A DNA stretch of 64,000 bases from Actinernus sp. WN-2022. Taxonomy: Eukaryota; Cnidaria; Anthozoa; Actiniaria; Actinernidae. The notes under the pieces were generated by a model, which worked only from the letters and a program-made list of their open reading frames with translations, had not been told where the DNA came from and made no database searches. Positions 38,879 through 46,295 of the stretch are shown here, in pieces (the stretch's first letter is position 1; every line of letters starts with the position of its first letter). The DNA lies in contig JAOWCC010000274.1 in NCBI GenBank assembly GCA_030867875.1, positions 1 to 64,000 on the forward strand. Reading direction: 5' to 3'. A program made the position numbers and the translations under genes.

Positions 38879-39962
38879 GTTTAACATGGCCTCTGAGGGT
38901 AGGTATGATGAAAGAACTGATGAAGCTGAAAGAGGAAGAGACTACGACAACGATGATACTGTCAATGAAGAAACACGGAAATTGGCGTCAGACTCTACGA
39001 ATGTGGATCCTAGTGAATCACTCAACCTGAAAACTAGACGCAATTATAATGAAGAAGGTGCTCGACCGAAGTATCAGGAAACGTCATTGACAGATGGAGA
39101 GCTTAGTGAATTGCTGGATGAGGATAGAATCGAACGGCCTAAATTTAGCGATCGCCACGTATTCTTCGAAACAGGCATATCGGATAGAACGAAACAAATG
39201 TTATTCGATGCTGTATGGGAACACTATGCGGATGTAGGGATTCGTGGAGACCTTGAGATAACTAAAGTATGGGATGCCGATAAGGAACGGGGTAGAATCT
39301 ACCTTCACGCACTTGGAAGTAAAGAGAAGCCCATACCTTTGACCACAGTGAAGGGTGAAAGATACCAAAGTATGGGTAAGGATCTCAAATTTGCCCTAGG
39401 CCCTACGGATGCAGAAAGAGCAGAACAAGTCCTCCAAGGTCAAGAAAAGGCCATTGAACATCTCGAAATGGAAGATAGTATACTTCAAGATCTAACGTCA
39501 ACTGAGGACCAGAAGGAAGCGGCTAAGGAAGAGAAAATACACATCCATAACGAAATAGAATTACTCGAACGTCAAGAAGAAGCCATACTAAAACGTATGT
39601 CGCTACGTGAAAGGATCAAATACATTTTCAGAAAGCATGGAATGACCGTTCTTGCAGTAGTAACTTCTATTGGCGCTATCGTTAGTACGATAGTTTCCCT
39701 GTTGTCGAAATCCGTACCGAAACCAATAAAGACTGGTATTGATAAAGCAGCAGATGCAGTAAAGAAGGGATTGCAAACGACTGGGGGGTTGTTGAAAGAA
39801 ATGGGAAAGAAACTTGGACAGATCCTACCTGGAATGATTGGATCGATTGCGAGTTTCATATTTACTATGGCTGGTAAAGCTCTGGGAGTACTAGCACAGA
39901 ACGTTTGGTTATTCATCGTAGCAATAGTGGTGATCACGATAGAGCAATACAAACGACGTTAA
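38877..39962 (+). CDS. Coiled-coil and membrane protein, intact, E2
   Basis: 361 aa from the ATG at 38877 (MFNMASEGRYDERTDE); 38886 is an alternative start. The N-terminus is acidic and disordered-looking. A middle domain contains FETGISDRTKQMLFDAVWEH and LTTVKGERYQSMGKDLKFAL. A coiled coil (TSTEDQKEAAKEEKIHIHNE) follows, then a membrane-active C-terminal third ending QNVWLFIVAIVVITIEQYKR. E1's copy is frameshifted near the region read here as TDGELSELLDEDRIE. It is convergent with the 563-aa gene, overlapping by four bases. Confidence 0.8.
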   Translation: MFNMASEGRYDERTDEAERGRDYDNDDTVNEETRKLASDSTNVDPSESLNLKTRRNYNEEGARPKYQETSLTDGELSELLDEDRIERPKFSDRHVFFETGISDRTKQMLFDAVWEHYADVGIRGDLEITKVWDADKERGRIYLHALGSKEKPIPLTTVKGERYQSMGKDLKFALGPTDAERAEQVLQGQEKAIEHLEMEDSILQDLTSTEDQKEAAKEEKIHIHNEIELLERQEEAILKRMSLRERIKYIFRKHGMTVLAVVTSIGAIVSTIVSLLSKSVPKPIKTGIDKAADAVKKGLQTTGGLLKEMGKKLGQILPGMIGSIASFIFTMAGKALGVLAQNVWLFIVAIVVITIEQYKRR

Positions 39963-41650
39963 CGAAACAACATCCATGCAATTCCAGCTGCGGCAATGGA
40001 TGTCACTGCGAGATTAATCTCATGTTGTGAGCCAGCCTTTGCCTTTGCCTTTGCCTTTGCCTTTGGTACAGGAACTTGTTTCTTGTGCGTCTCGAGAGGC
40101 TGCACCAATTTCTTATCTGGTGGGCCTTTCATAGGAAGAGGTGAATGTCCTTTGCCTTCTGCATTGATGTCGTTAGTGCCTAGCACCATATCTTTCGTAG
40201 CTTTCGGGATTGGATTCTTATAGCCATCTTTCTTACCAAGATAGTACACTAGATCGCTTGGCAATAATCGCACGCCTACAGCTATTGCTAGATCGAGCCT
40301 CTTATGCGTTGATTTTATAGCGGTAAGATAGTTTTTGTAGCTCACCACTAAGTCGTTTTCGAGAATAGCGTCTTCGACTAAGCTCTTAAACTTTTCTTTG
40401 ACGTTATGGCTATCTATGATGGATCCGTTCAAGTCGGCTTGAGCACCAAGCATGCAATGTCCAAAAGCCTCGACAGATCTATTCAACCTACCCAATCCAG
40501 CATCTGTCAAACCCTTTCCGATTGGTGGCGTAAACCAATTGTATTGCTTTCCTTCGTGTTCGTCGTTCCGAATAAAGGATACTAGATCGCCCTTGTCCAC
40601 ACTGCCTTTCTCGTCTGCAAATAAGTTATTGTGGTTGGGCCATGTGTCTGCTTCCTTGTCGTAGCTTCGGATTACGTGGACGTTCTTATAGCCATCACCA
40701 TACAAAAGGAATACGTCTCCTAATCCGTGATTCCTACCTCCGTGCCATCGGAAGTCTGGTGGGAAATCTGGTGTTCGAGATATACCAAATTCAATGCACA
40801 ATTTCTCAAGAGCTGCTTTGTTATAGAGGTTATCCATTTGCTTGAAATGAGAGTTACCAGGTAAAGGAACTCCATTGGCACCACCAAGTTCATGCAGAAT
40901 TCTTCGTATTGTGAAATAAACGTGAAATCGTAGGAACCCCTGAACGACTGGTGGATACGTTTTGAAAATAGGATCAAACAATGACACTCCACATCCAGAA
41001 GTCGCACACCACGTTGCGAAATTCAATTGTTGAGGCCAATATTTGAAATCCGGACCATGTAACCAATGGTAGGACTCATTTGCTGTCATATGCTTTACGA
41101 CGGTCTCCTTGAATATGTTTCGAACGCCTGCTTTGAACCTATTCTTTGAGGTGGCATATATCCATAGATTAGTGAGATCGATATCTTGTGCCGGTCCAGT
41201 AGGAGGAACTGCTGTAATAGGATATTTCGCACTTCTATCTAGGGTCAACGTAGATGGGAAACCTTTATGCACATCCCACAATGCGTCATCGATGCGTCTT
41301 TGAGTGACTGCAGGTAACTTTGAGACATCATTGCCGTAAATGACATAGCTAGAATCTCCATCTCGAAACCAAATACTCGTCGAATATTTGCCTGGACCGT
41401 TCACTTCCGTAGAGACATAGAACTTGTGAAGATCTGCATGTGGATATCTTTTCTTGAACTTCACCAACAGATTGGCATTCAAGGTTGCAACCTCTCTACT
41501 TTCCACATCTTTTCTATCTATCCGAGCTTGATTCTCTCTCCTAGCTTGATTCTCAGCCTTTGACCTTATGTTAGCATTCGGTGTTGGGACCTCTTCCTCT
41601 TCGTCTTTCCCTCCGTAATGGTAACTGAAAAGACCTCCGGACCTCCTCAT
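39959..41650 (-). CDS. Conserved 563-aa protein with C-terminal anchor, E2
   Basis: The start at 41650 (MRRSGGLFSYHY) matches E1; the longer frame reads across the promoter. The central domain is conserved. The linker differs: E2 has a PKAKAKAKAKAG run made by a GCCTTT microsatellite at about 40036-40062, where E1 has a LETHKK duplication. E2 also has an insertion duplicating PDF (RTPDFPPDFRWHGG) and lacks E1's repeated NPTN unit. The C-terminal helix is LAVTSIAAAGIAWMLF. Confidence 0.78.
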   Translation of the reverse strand: MRRSGGLFSYHYGGKDEEEEVPTPNANIRSKAENQARRENQARIDRKDVESREVATLNANLLVKFKKRYPHADLHKFYVSTEVNGPGKYSTSIWFRDGDSSYVIYGNDVSKLPAVTQRRIDDALWDVHKGFPSTLTLDRSAKYPITAVPPTGPAQDIDLTNLWIYATSKNRFKAGVRNIFKETVVKHMTANESYHWLHGPDFKYWPQQLNFATWCATSGCGVSLFDPIFKTYPPVVQGFLRFHVYFTIRRILHELGGANGVPLPGNSHFKQMDNLYNKAALEKLCIEFGISRTPDFPPDFRWHGGRNHGLGDVFLLYGDGYKNVHVIRSYDKEADTWPNHNNLFADEKGSVDKGDLVSFIRNDEHEGKQYNWFTPPIGKGLTDAGLGRLNRSVEAFGHCMLGAQADLNGSIIDSHNVKEKFKSLVEDAILENDLVVSYKNYLTAIKSTHKRLDLAIAVGVRLLPSDLVYYLGKKDGYKNPIPKATKDMVLGTNDINAEGKGHSPLPMKGPPDKKLVQPLETHKKQVPVPKAKAKAKAKAGSQHEINLAVTSIAAAGIAWMLFR

Positions 41651-41686
41651 GTTGAAGCTATACGTATATATAGTTATACCTTCAAC
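41651..41686. promoter_or_regulatory. Inverted-repeat divergent promoter, E2
   Basis: Identical in layout to 25190-25225, with GTTGAAG and CTTCAAC arms. It serves the 563-aa (minus) and 224-aa (plus) genes. Confidence 0.68.
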
Positions 41687-41693
41687 ACATAAG

Positions 41694-42368
41694 ATGGTTC
41701 TCTTATATGTCACCACAACATCGGCTGACCATACTGTCTACTTCGACGACCCTATTCTTATACAGAACGTTTCACTAGTCGAGGTCACTTTCGAGAACAG
41801 TTGGTGGAATCTAGAAGAGCCAGGGAGCTTTCATTGGAAGGTCAATGGTGTGATGTTTCCACACGAAATTAAGGTGGGGAACTACGATATACCAACCCTC
41901 CAGACCCTCTTCAAACCCGCAATCAAAGCTGGTATCATAAAATTCGGGAAAGACTTATTGACGGGGAATTGGGTCCTAGATGTCATGAAACCTATCATTA
42001 TTAGCACAAATATCTGTGAACTGTTTATTGAAGCATGTAGGAGTTCCCCAAATACTACCACGACTTTAACTTTAGCGGTAGGCACTTTCCCTATAAGTAT
42101 CCTCTTTGAGATCGATACGGTATATGTCCACTGTGACGTAGTGGATTCCAGCTTCTCACTCCTAGAGGGAAAACGCTCGAAAGTCTTGGCTAGCATAAAT
42201 GTCCGAGGCGATAGATTTGTGAAAACGACGTATGCCTCACTACAACCTCTAGATGTCAAAGCTCTAGGTACGATACAAAGCAGCCTTCGTCTGACAATTC
42301 TCGATGAGAAAGGCAATCTGATAAACTTCCGTGGTCGACCTATACGATACGTGTTGAAGCTTGAGTAA
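41694..42368 (+). CDS. Minor capsid/penton-like protein candidate, 224 aa, E2
   Basis: The ATG at 41694 (MVLLYVTTTSADHTVYF) is chosen by alignment to E1. The first 45 residues and the last 90 align closely with E1. The middle (GKDLLTGNWVLDVMKPIIIS and onward) is almost unrelated and of different composition, although neighbouring genes are about 90 percent alike. This points to diversifying selection or recombination at an exposed part. Confidence 0.65.
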   Translation: MVLLYVTTTSADHTVYFDDPILIQNVSLVEVTFENSWWNLEEPGSFHWKVNGVMFPHEIKVGNYDIPTLQTLFKPAIKAGIIKFGKDLLTGNWVLDVMKPIIISTNICELFIEACRSSPNTTTTLTLAVGTFPISILFEIDTVYVHCDVVDSSFSLLEGKRSKVLASINVRGDRFVKTTYASLQPLDVKALGTIQSSLRLTILDEKGNLINFRGRPIRYVLKLE

Positions 42369-42387
42369 GCTATATGTATAACGTACA

Positions 42388-42999
42388 ATGGAAGGCGATT
42401 CGATTCAACCGTTTCCATCAGCACCAAGTATCTATCCACAGATTGCTAGTGACACTGGAAAGAACTTTAGACTGCAAACGATCCGAGACACACTTTCGGA
42501 CATAGAAGTTCAAGAAAGGCACTACGAAGGTGTGCGCAAGAAATATGCACGTTCTCAAGGAATAGTTCATGGAATCGCAGTGGCAACTGGAGGTCTATCT
42601 GTGATCTTATCTGGATCTGGATTGGGTGCAGCGTTGACTGGGGTTGGAATAGTGATTGGTCTACCACTTGGAGTTATTGGTGGACTATGTGGATTAATTT
42701 CAGCGTCTACGACCGTTGGAGCTAAGAAGTTAGGAATGAAGGTTTCTAAGCATGAAAGGACAACTATGTTGGCAAAGGCGAAAATCAATACGATTCGCGA
42801 TCTAGTATCGAAGGCCTTACGCGATGAAAACATATCCGACTCCGAATACAGTCTCATCCTAAACGAAGCGAATAAGTATGAGATCATGAGATCTGAAATT
42901 CGTCGCAAGGCTTCCATAGGTGAAAAAAGCACGGATCGGGTTCGAGCCGAACTCAAGCAAGAAGTGCAAAAGGAAATGCGAGAAAAACTTGGAATGTAA
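42388..42999 (+). CDS. Conserved helical membrane protein, 203 aa, E2
   Basis: Nearly identical to E1 but reads on to EKLGM at the end. The Gly-rich hydrophobic hairpin is IAVATGGLSVILSGSGLGAA followed by GIVIGLPLGVIGGLCGLI. The near-identity to E1 contrasts with the diverged gene just upstream. Confidence 0.76.
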   Translation: MEGDSIQPFPSAPSIYPQIASDTGKNFRLQTIRDTLSDIEVQERHYEGVRKKYARSQGIVHGIAVATGGLSVILSGSGLGAALTGVGIVIGLPLGVIGGLCGLISASTTVGAKKLGMKVSKHERTTMLAKAKINTIRDLVSKALRDENISDSEYSLILNEANKYEIMRSEIRRKASIGEKSTDRVRAELKQEVQKEMREKLGM

Positions 43000-43002
43000 G
43001 AA

Positions 43003-43995
43003 TCAACGTTTCCTATGAAAGGAACGAACATGGTTCTCACTTTCACTTTGCCAAGTCCTACTGCTAGTTAGCCCATGTCTAGCGTAGATTGGTTCGAAGT
43101 GGGAATGGTAAGAAGACAACTCCTTGACAAAACGCTTGACCGCATTTCCAAATATGCCACATCGCTTAACGACATCCTTAAAAGACATAGACGATCCGGA
43201 GCGACGTAGCACCTCGTAACTTGCTCCAACGACTTTCGTCTTAAGCATTGATTTGGGGCCTATATTGTTTTCCATTGCCGTAGTAACGACCTCGTGGACT
43301 ATTTGTTGAACGTCCCTAGGTACTCCTACAAGATCTAGTTGTAGGAAAGTCGTTGCAATGTGAGGAACTAGGCGCTCCGCATCCAAGTCTACATCAATCT
43401 TATCGTCGTCACACAGAGAACGTATGAAGACCTCTCCACTATGGATGCCTTCGTTTCTTAGTTGCATGAAGCGAGCGACCTCACCTTTAGATCGGACGAA
43501 TCCACATTGTATGCATGCCTGGTAGAGTAGAGCAGCTAAAATATTTTTCTTAGCATCGCTACGCTTGAGACAAACTTTCATTACTTGGGTGAATGCGTCG
43601 GCTACGATTTCTAACGCGTTCATAGGGAACGATAGATCATAACTTTGTTTGTAAATAGCGTTGTATGCTCGTAGTTCTTGTAGTAGCGTTCGTCGTTTCA
43701 GTTCTATGTCATCATCGCTTTGCTTTGGTTTTGCGCGGTCTAGATCACTTTGATACTTAAACCCGTCCAGACCTACTATACGCAGTCGAGTAGTAATAAT
43801 ATCGATCTTAGTTTCTGTACATGGTTCAACCTCGGAAACAAGACCACATGTGGGACACACGAATTCCGTTCCTTGTACTTCCAAGGGACAGAGACAATCA
43901 GAACATGTTTCACTGGTGTTAATACGTTCCACTTGTGGTTTGATATTCAGGCTTCTACAAATTCCAGGACCAAACAATCTGACTAGCTCGTCCAT
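43003..43995 (-). CDS. TFIIB-like transcription initiation factor, E2
   Basis: 330 aa, starting MDELVRLFGPGICRSLNI. The zinc ribbon (CSDC...CPTC) and both cyclin-like repeats are present. The tail after HGLTSSRT runs 18 residues further than E1 because the E1 frame meets a stop. Sequence drift from E1 is greater than in the capsid genes. The stop lies three bases from the end of the plus-strand gene ending at 42999, so the two are convergent. Confidence 0.86.
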   Translation of the reverse strand: MDELVRLFGPGICRSLNIKPQVERINTSETCSDCLCPLEVQGTEFVCPTCGLVSEVEPCTETKIDIITTRLRIVGLDGFKYQSDLDRAKPKQSDDDIELKRRTLLQELRAYNAIYKQSYDLSFPMNALEIVADAFTQVMKVCLKRSDAKKNILAALLYQACIQCGFVRSKGEVARFMQLRNEGIHSGEVFIRSLCDDDKIDVDLDAERLVPHIATTFLQLDLVGVPRDVQQIVHEVVTTAMENNIGPKSMLKTKVVGASYEVLRRSGSSMSFKDVVKRCGIFGNAVKRFVKELSSYHSHFEPIYARHGLTSSRTWQSESENHVRSFHRKR

Positions 43996-44026
43996 GATAC
44001 AACTATAGATGTCGTACGTTCAATAG

Positions 44027-44091
44027 AAAAAAAAAGAGGAATGAAGAGGGCCACGCAACGACCTTCTTCATTCTTCCTTTTTTTCTTTTTT
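44027..44091. terminator. A-tract/stem/T-tract hairpin, E2
   Basis: AGAGGAATGAAGA, the loop GGGCCACGCAACGACC, then TTCTTCATTCTTCC and T runs. Positionally equivalent to 27554-27628, just 3' of the Cys-rich gene. Confidence 0.6.
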
Positions 44092-44102
44092 CGTGGCTAG
44101 TC

Positions 44103-44540
44103 CTAAGCGTCCTTCTCGTTCCTCAAGGCAGTCAACACCTCGTTGAGCGCATGGTTGAGAGACTCTCCAAGACCTTCCACTGGTTCCAACACTCTTGGTT
44201 CTGCGGGCAATGCTACCTCCGGTTCCACCACGTTTGGCTCCTCCTTTCTTGGACCCTCTAGCGTCTTGCTGGACTTCTTAGCGCGTTTTATATAGACACC
44301 GGGACACTTCATCTTGATGGCGAGACGGTCGCATCTTGAGCAAAGCCCGTAACTAGTACGACATCCTTTACCGCACTTCGAGCATGGTACGTATGGGGCA
44401 CAGCCTTTTGCGATTTGGTAGTTGTGCTGGGAACAGAACTTCGTTGTCTTCGAAATCCTCTTTGGGCATTTTGAGTCCTTCCCTCTCATCAACCAATCAC
44501 AAGTTATTGCGGCGTCTACATTTGAGTTCTTCTTCGACAT
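44103..44540 (-). CDS. Cys-rich zinc-binding protein, 145 aa, E2
   Basis: The same Cys/His ladder as E1: CDWLMRGKDSKC, FCSQH, then CSKCGKGC and CSRC. The Pro/Glu-rich tail has one PNVVEPE unit rather than the E1 duplication. It probably binds nucleic acid or protein through zinc sites; function unproved. Confidence 0.72.
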   Translation of the reverse strand: MSKKNSNVDAAITCDWLMRGKDSKCPKRISKTTKFCSQHNYQIAKGCAPYVPCSKCGKGCRTSYGLCSRCDRLAIKMKCPGVYIKRAKKSSKTLEGPRKEEPNVVEPEVALPAEPRVLEPVEGLGESLNHALNEVLTALRNEKDA

Positions 44541-44666
44541 GTTCGATCTGTATGGTGTTAATGCGTACTAAGATAACAACGTAAGCTAGTATTGTGGAAT
44601 AAAGAATATATACTAATACCATTTAGTGGTAATATACAGTATAATAATCATTCCTTTAACATATAC

Positions 44667-44710
44667 TTCAAGTTTGGATTTTTTAGGTGCGCGAATGTCT
44701 AGTGACACTT
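44667..44710. repeat. Internal copy of the subterminal repeat, E2
   Basis: CTTCAAGTTTGGATTTTTTA, then GAATGTCTAGTGACACTTT, matches E2's own TIR near 45448-45487 and the E1 copy at 28235-28273. The cargo gene stop lies just beyond it. Confidence 0.8.
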
Positions 44711-44717
44711 TGGCTTC

Positions 44718-45395
44718 CTACGTGGCAGAATGAGCATCCATGTAGTTGCGTAGTACAACCCTTTCGTCCTCTGTGAGCTGGGAGTACTGCCACTTAACGA
44801 ACCATTTAGCGATATCAAGATGACCATTGTTACAGGCGTATTCTATAGCAAGATCAATGCATTCATACTCTAGGGTTATCTGAAAACGTCGCATGAGCCA
44901 CTTAACGTTATTAAGATGACCATTCCTACTGGCACCTAATATAGCAAAACTGACGGCTTTATCCTCTTTGGTGAACTGGAAGTGCTTAATGAGCCACTTA
45001 GCGATACCAAGATGACCATGCTCAAGGGCAGCGCGTAGAACGTGATTGGCGTGTCTGTCCATCATATCGAAACGTAAGTGCTTGATGAGCCACTTAACAG
45101 CATTAAGATCACCATATTCGCTGGCGTAGAGAAGAGAAAAGCTATCGTCGATGGGGCTTGCGGAAATACCGAAAGTTCGAGCCAATTCGTCTCGATCGTC
45201 GTCACTATGAGTAGACCTCAAACCAAAGCGTAGTGCTAGTTTACGGAACACTTGGTCTACGTTTTTGTAGCGCGCAAGAGATGCAGCACCGTTTAGGCGT
45301 TTCGATGTCCTTGAGAGGCTTGCGAATGACCAAGGATCTGCATGCTCTACGATCTTAGTCAGAATTTCTAGAGGGAGGCACGATATATAATCCAT
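44718..45395 (-). CDS. Right-end cargo gene: F-box plus ankyrin-like repeat protein, E2 only
   Basis: 225 aa. The N-terminal F-box (residues about 3-35) is ISCLPLEILTKIVEHADPWS followed by FASLSRTSKRLN. Four repeats of about 33 residues from about residue 84 each contain a GHL/GDL...KWL motif (YGDLNAVKWLIKH, HGHLGIAKWLIKH, NGHLNNVKWLMRR, NGHLDIAKWFVKW), the form of giant-virus ankyrin repeats. F-box proteins bring substrates to SCF ubiquitin ligases, and viral F-box/ankyrin proteins (poxvirus, giant virus) are known host-range factors. Here the F-box is N-terminal, unlike poxviruses. It replaces the SSB-like gene of E1. Confidence 0.82.
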   Translation of the reverse strand: MDYISCLPLEILTKIVEHADPWSFASLSRTSKRLNGAASLARYKNVDQVFRKLALRFGLRSTHSDDDRDELARTFGISASPIDDSFSLLYASEYGDLNAVKWLIKHLRFDMMDRHANHVLRAALEHGHLGIAKWLIKHFQFTKEDKAVSFAILGASRNGHLNNVKWLMRRFQITLEYECIDLAIEYACNNGHLDIAKWFVKWQYSQLTEDERVVLRNYMDAHSAT

Positions 45396-45406
45396 AGTGG
45401 AAGAGA

Positions 45407-45741
45407 TCGATATAACTATATGTAATCATATCTCTAATAGGATTATCAAGTTGGATTTTACGTACAAGAATGTCTAGTGACACTTTGAATGACCCTTAGT
45501 TACCCCATAGTAGTATAGTCGGAGTCAGTTAAATACAACTTTTTCTTGTGCAACAAAACTCAAAAGGTTGTGAATGTTATGGACGCCTTTTTTCTTGCAC
45601 AAGGGGCGTTATGAAGTGGATTTCTGAATTCACTTTATGACGCCCCTTGTGCAAGAAAACAAGGCGTCCATAACATTCACAACCTTTTGAGTTTTGTTGT
45701 ACAAGAAAAAGTGGTATTTAACTGACTCCGACTATACTACT
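45407..45741. repeat. E2 right terminal inverted repeat with 233-bp palindrome
   Basis: Reverse complement of 30077-30411. The palindrome is 45509-45741. The inner part carries TATAACTATA next to the cargo-gene start. TTAAT follows at 45742-45746. Confidence 0.92.
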
Positions 45742-45746
45742 TTAAT

Positions 45747-46128
45747 GGTCCTCTGAACCACTACAAACCCTACCCCTACATTTAAAAAATACCCTAACCG
45801 TCCACAACGGGTACTCACTTATTTAGGGTCTTTAGAGCTAGTCACTTATTTAGGATGTTTAGAGTTAGTCACTAGTTGTTGTTTTTTACCTCTAAGTCAC
45901 TAAACAACAGATAAATATAATGCTTATTTAATGATCCTGTGAACTAATACAAACCCTACCCCTAGATTTAAAAACACACTAACCGTCAACAACTGGTGCT
46001 CACTAATTTAGGGTGTTTAGAGCTAGTCCCTAATTTTTGGTTTTTTTTTAAAGGCTAAGTCACTAAACAACATATAAATATAATGCTACCCTACATTTAA
46101 AAAACCCTAAAAATTACTGTTTGGGAAA
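45747..46128. repeat. 186-bp tandem repeat interrupted by E2
   Basis: CTCACTTATTTAGGGT begins at 45814, and CTCACTAATTTAGGGT near 46000 and again at 29988 left of E2. Each copy continues through AAGTCACTAAACAACAGATA. E2 is inserted in one unit at the TTAAT before GGTCCTCTGAAC. Confidence 0.7.
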
Positions 46129-46295
46129 TAATAACCTAGGTTGGACACAAAATAACCTAGTTTGGACAAAAATCAACTAGGTTAAACCAAAATAACCTAG
46201 TTTGGACAAAAATCAACTAGGTTGAAAAAAATTAACTAGTTTTGACAAAAATAAACTAGGTTGAAAAAAATAAACTAGTTTGGACAAATTTAGCA
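46129..46295. repeat. AACCTAG array, right inverted copy
   Basis: About eight units such as AATAACCTAGTTTGGACAAA and AATAAACTAGGTTGAAAA, ending AAACTAGTTTGGACAAATTTA. This is the reverse complement of the left array start at 12548. Confidence 0.8.

Larger units (their letters stand above)
30077..45741. mobile_element. E2: intact Polinton/adintovirus-like integrated virus
   Basis: A 15,665-bp element with 335-bp terminal inverted repeats and a TTAAT duplication (30072-30076 and 45742-45746). All core genes are open and colinear with E1. It sits in the same orientation 327 bp downstream of E1. Different target duplications and different end palindromes show separate insertions, not a duplication of one insertion. 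Confidence 0.92.
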
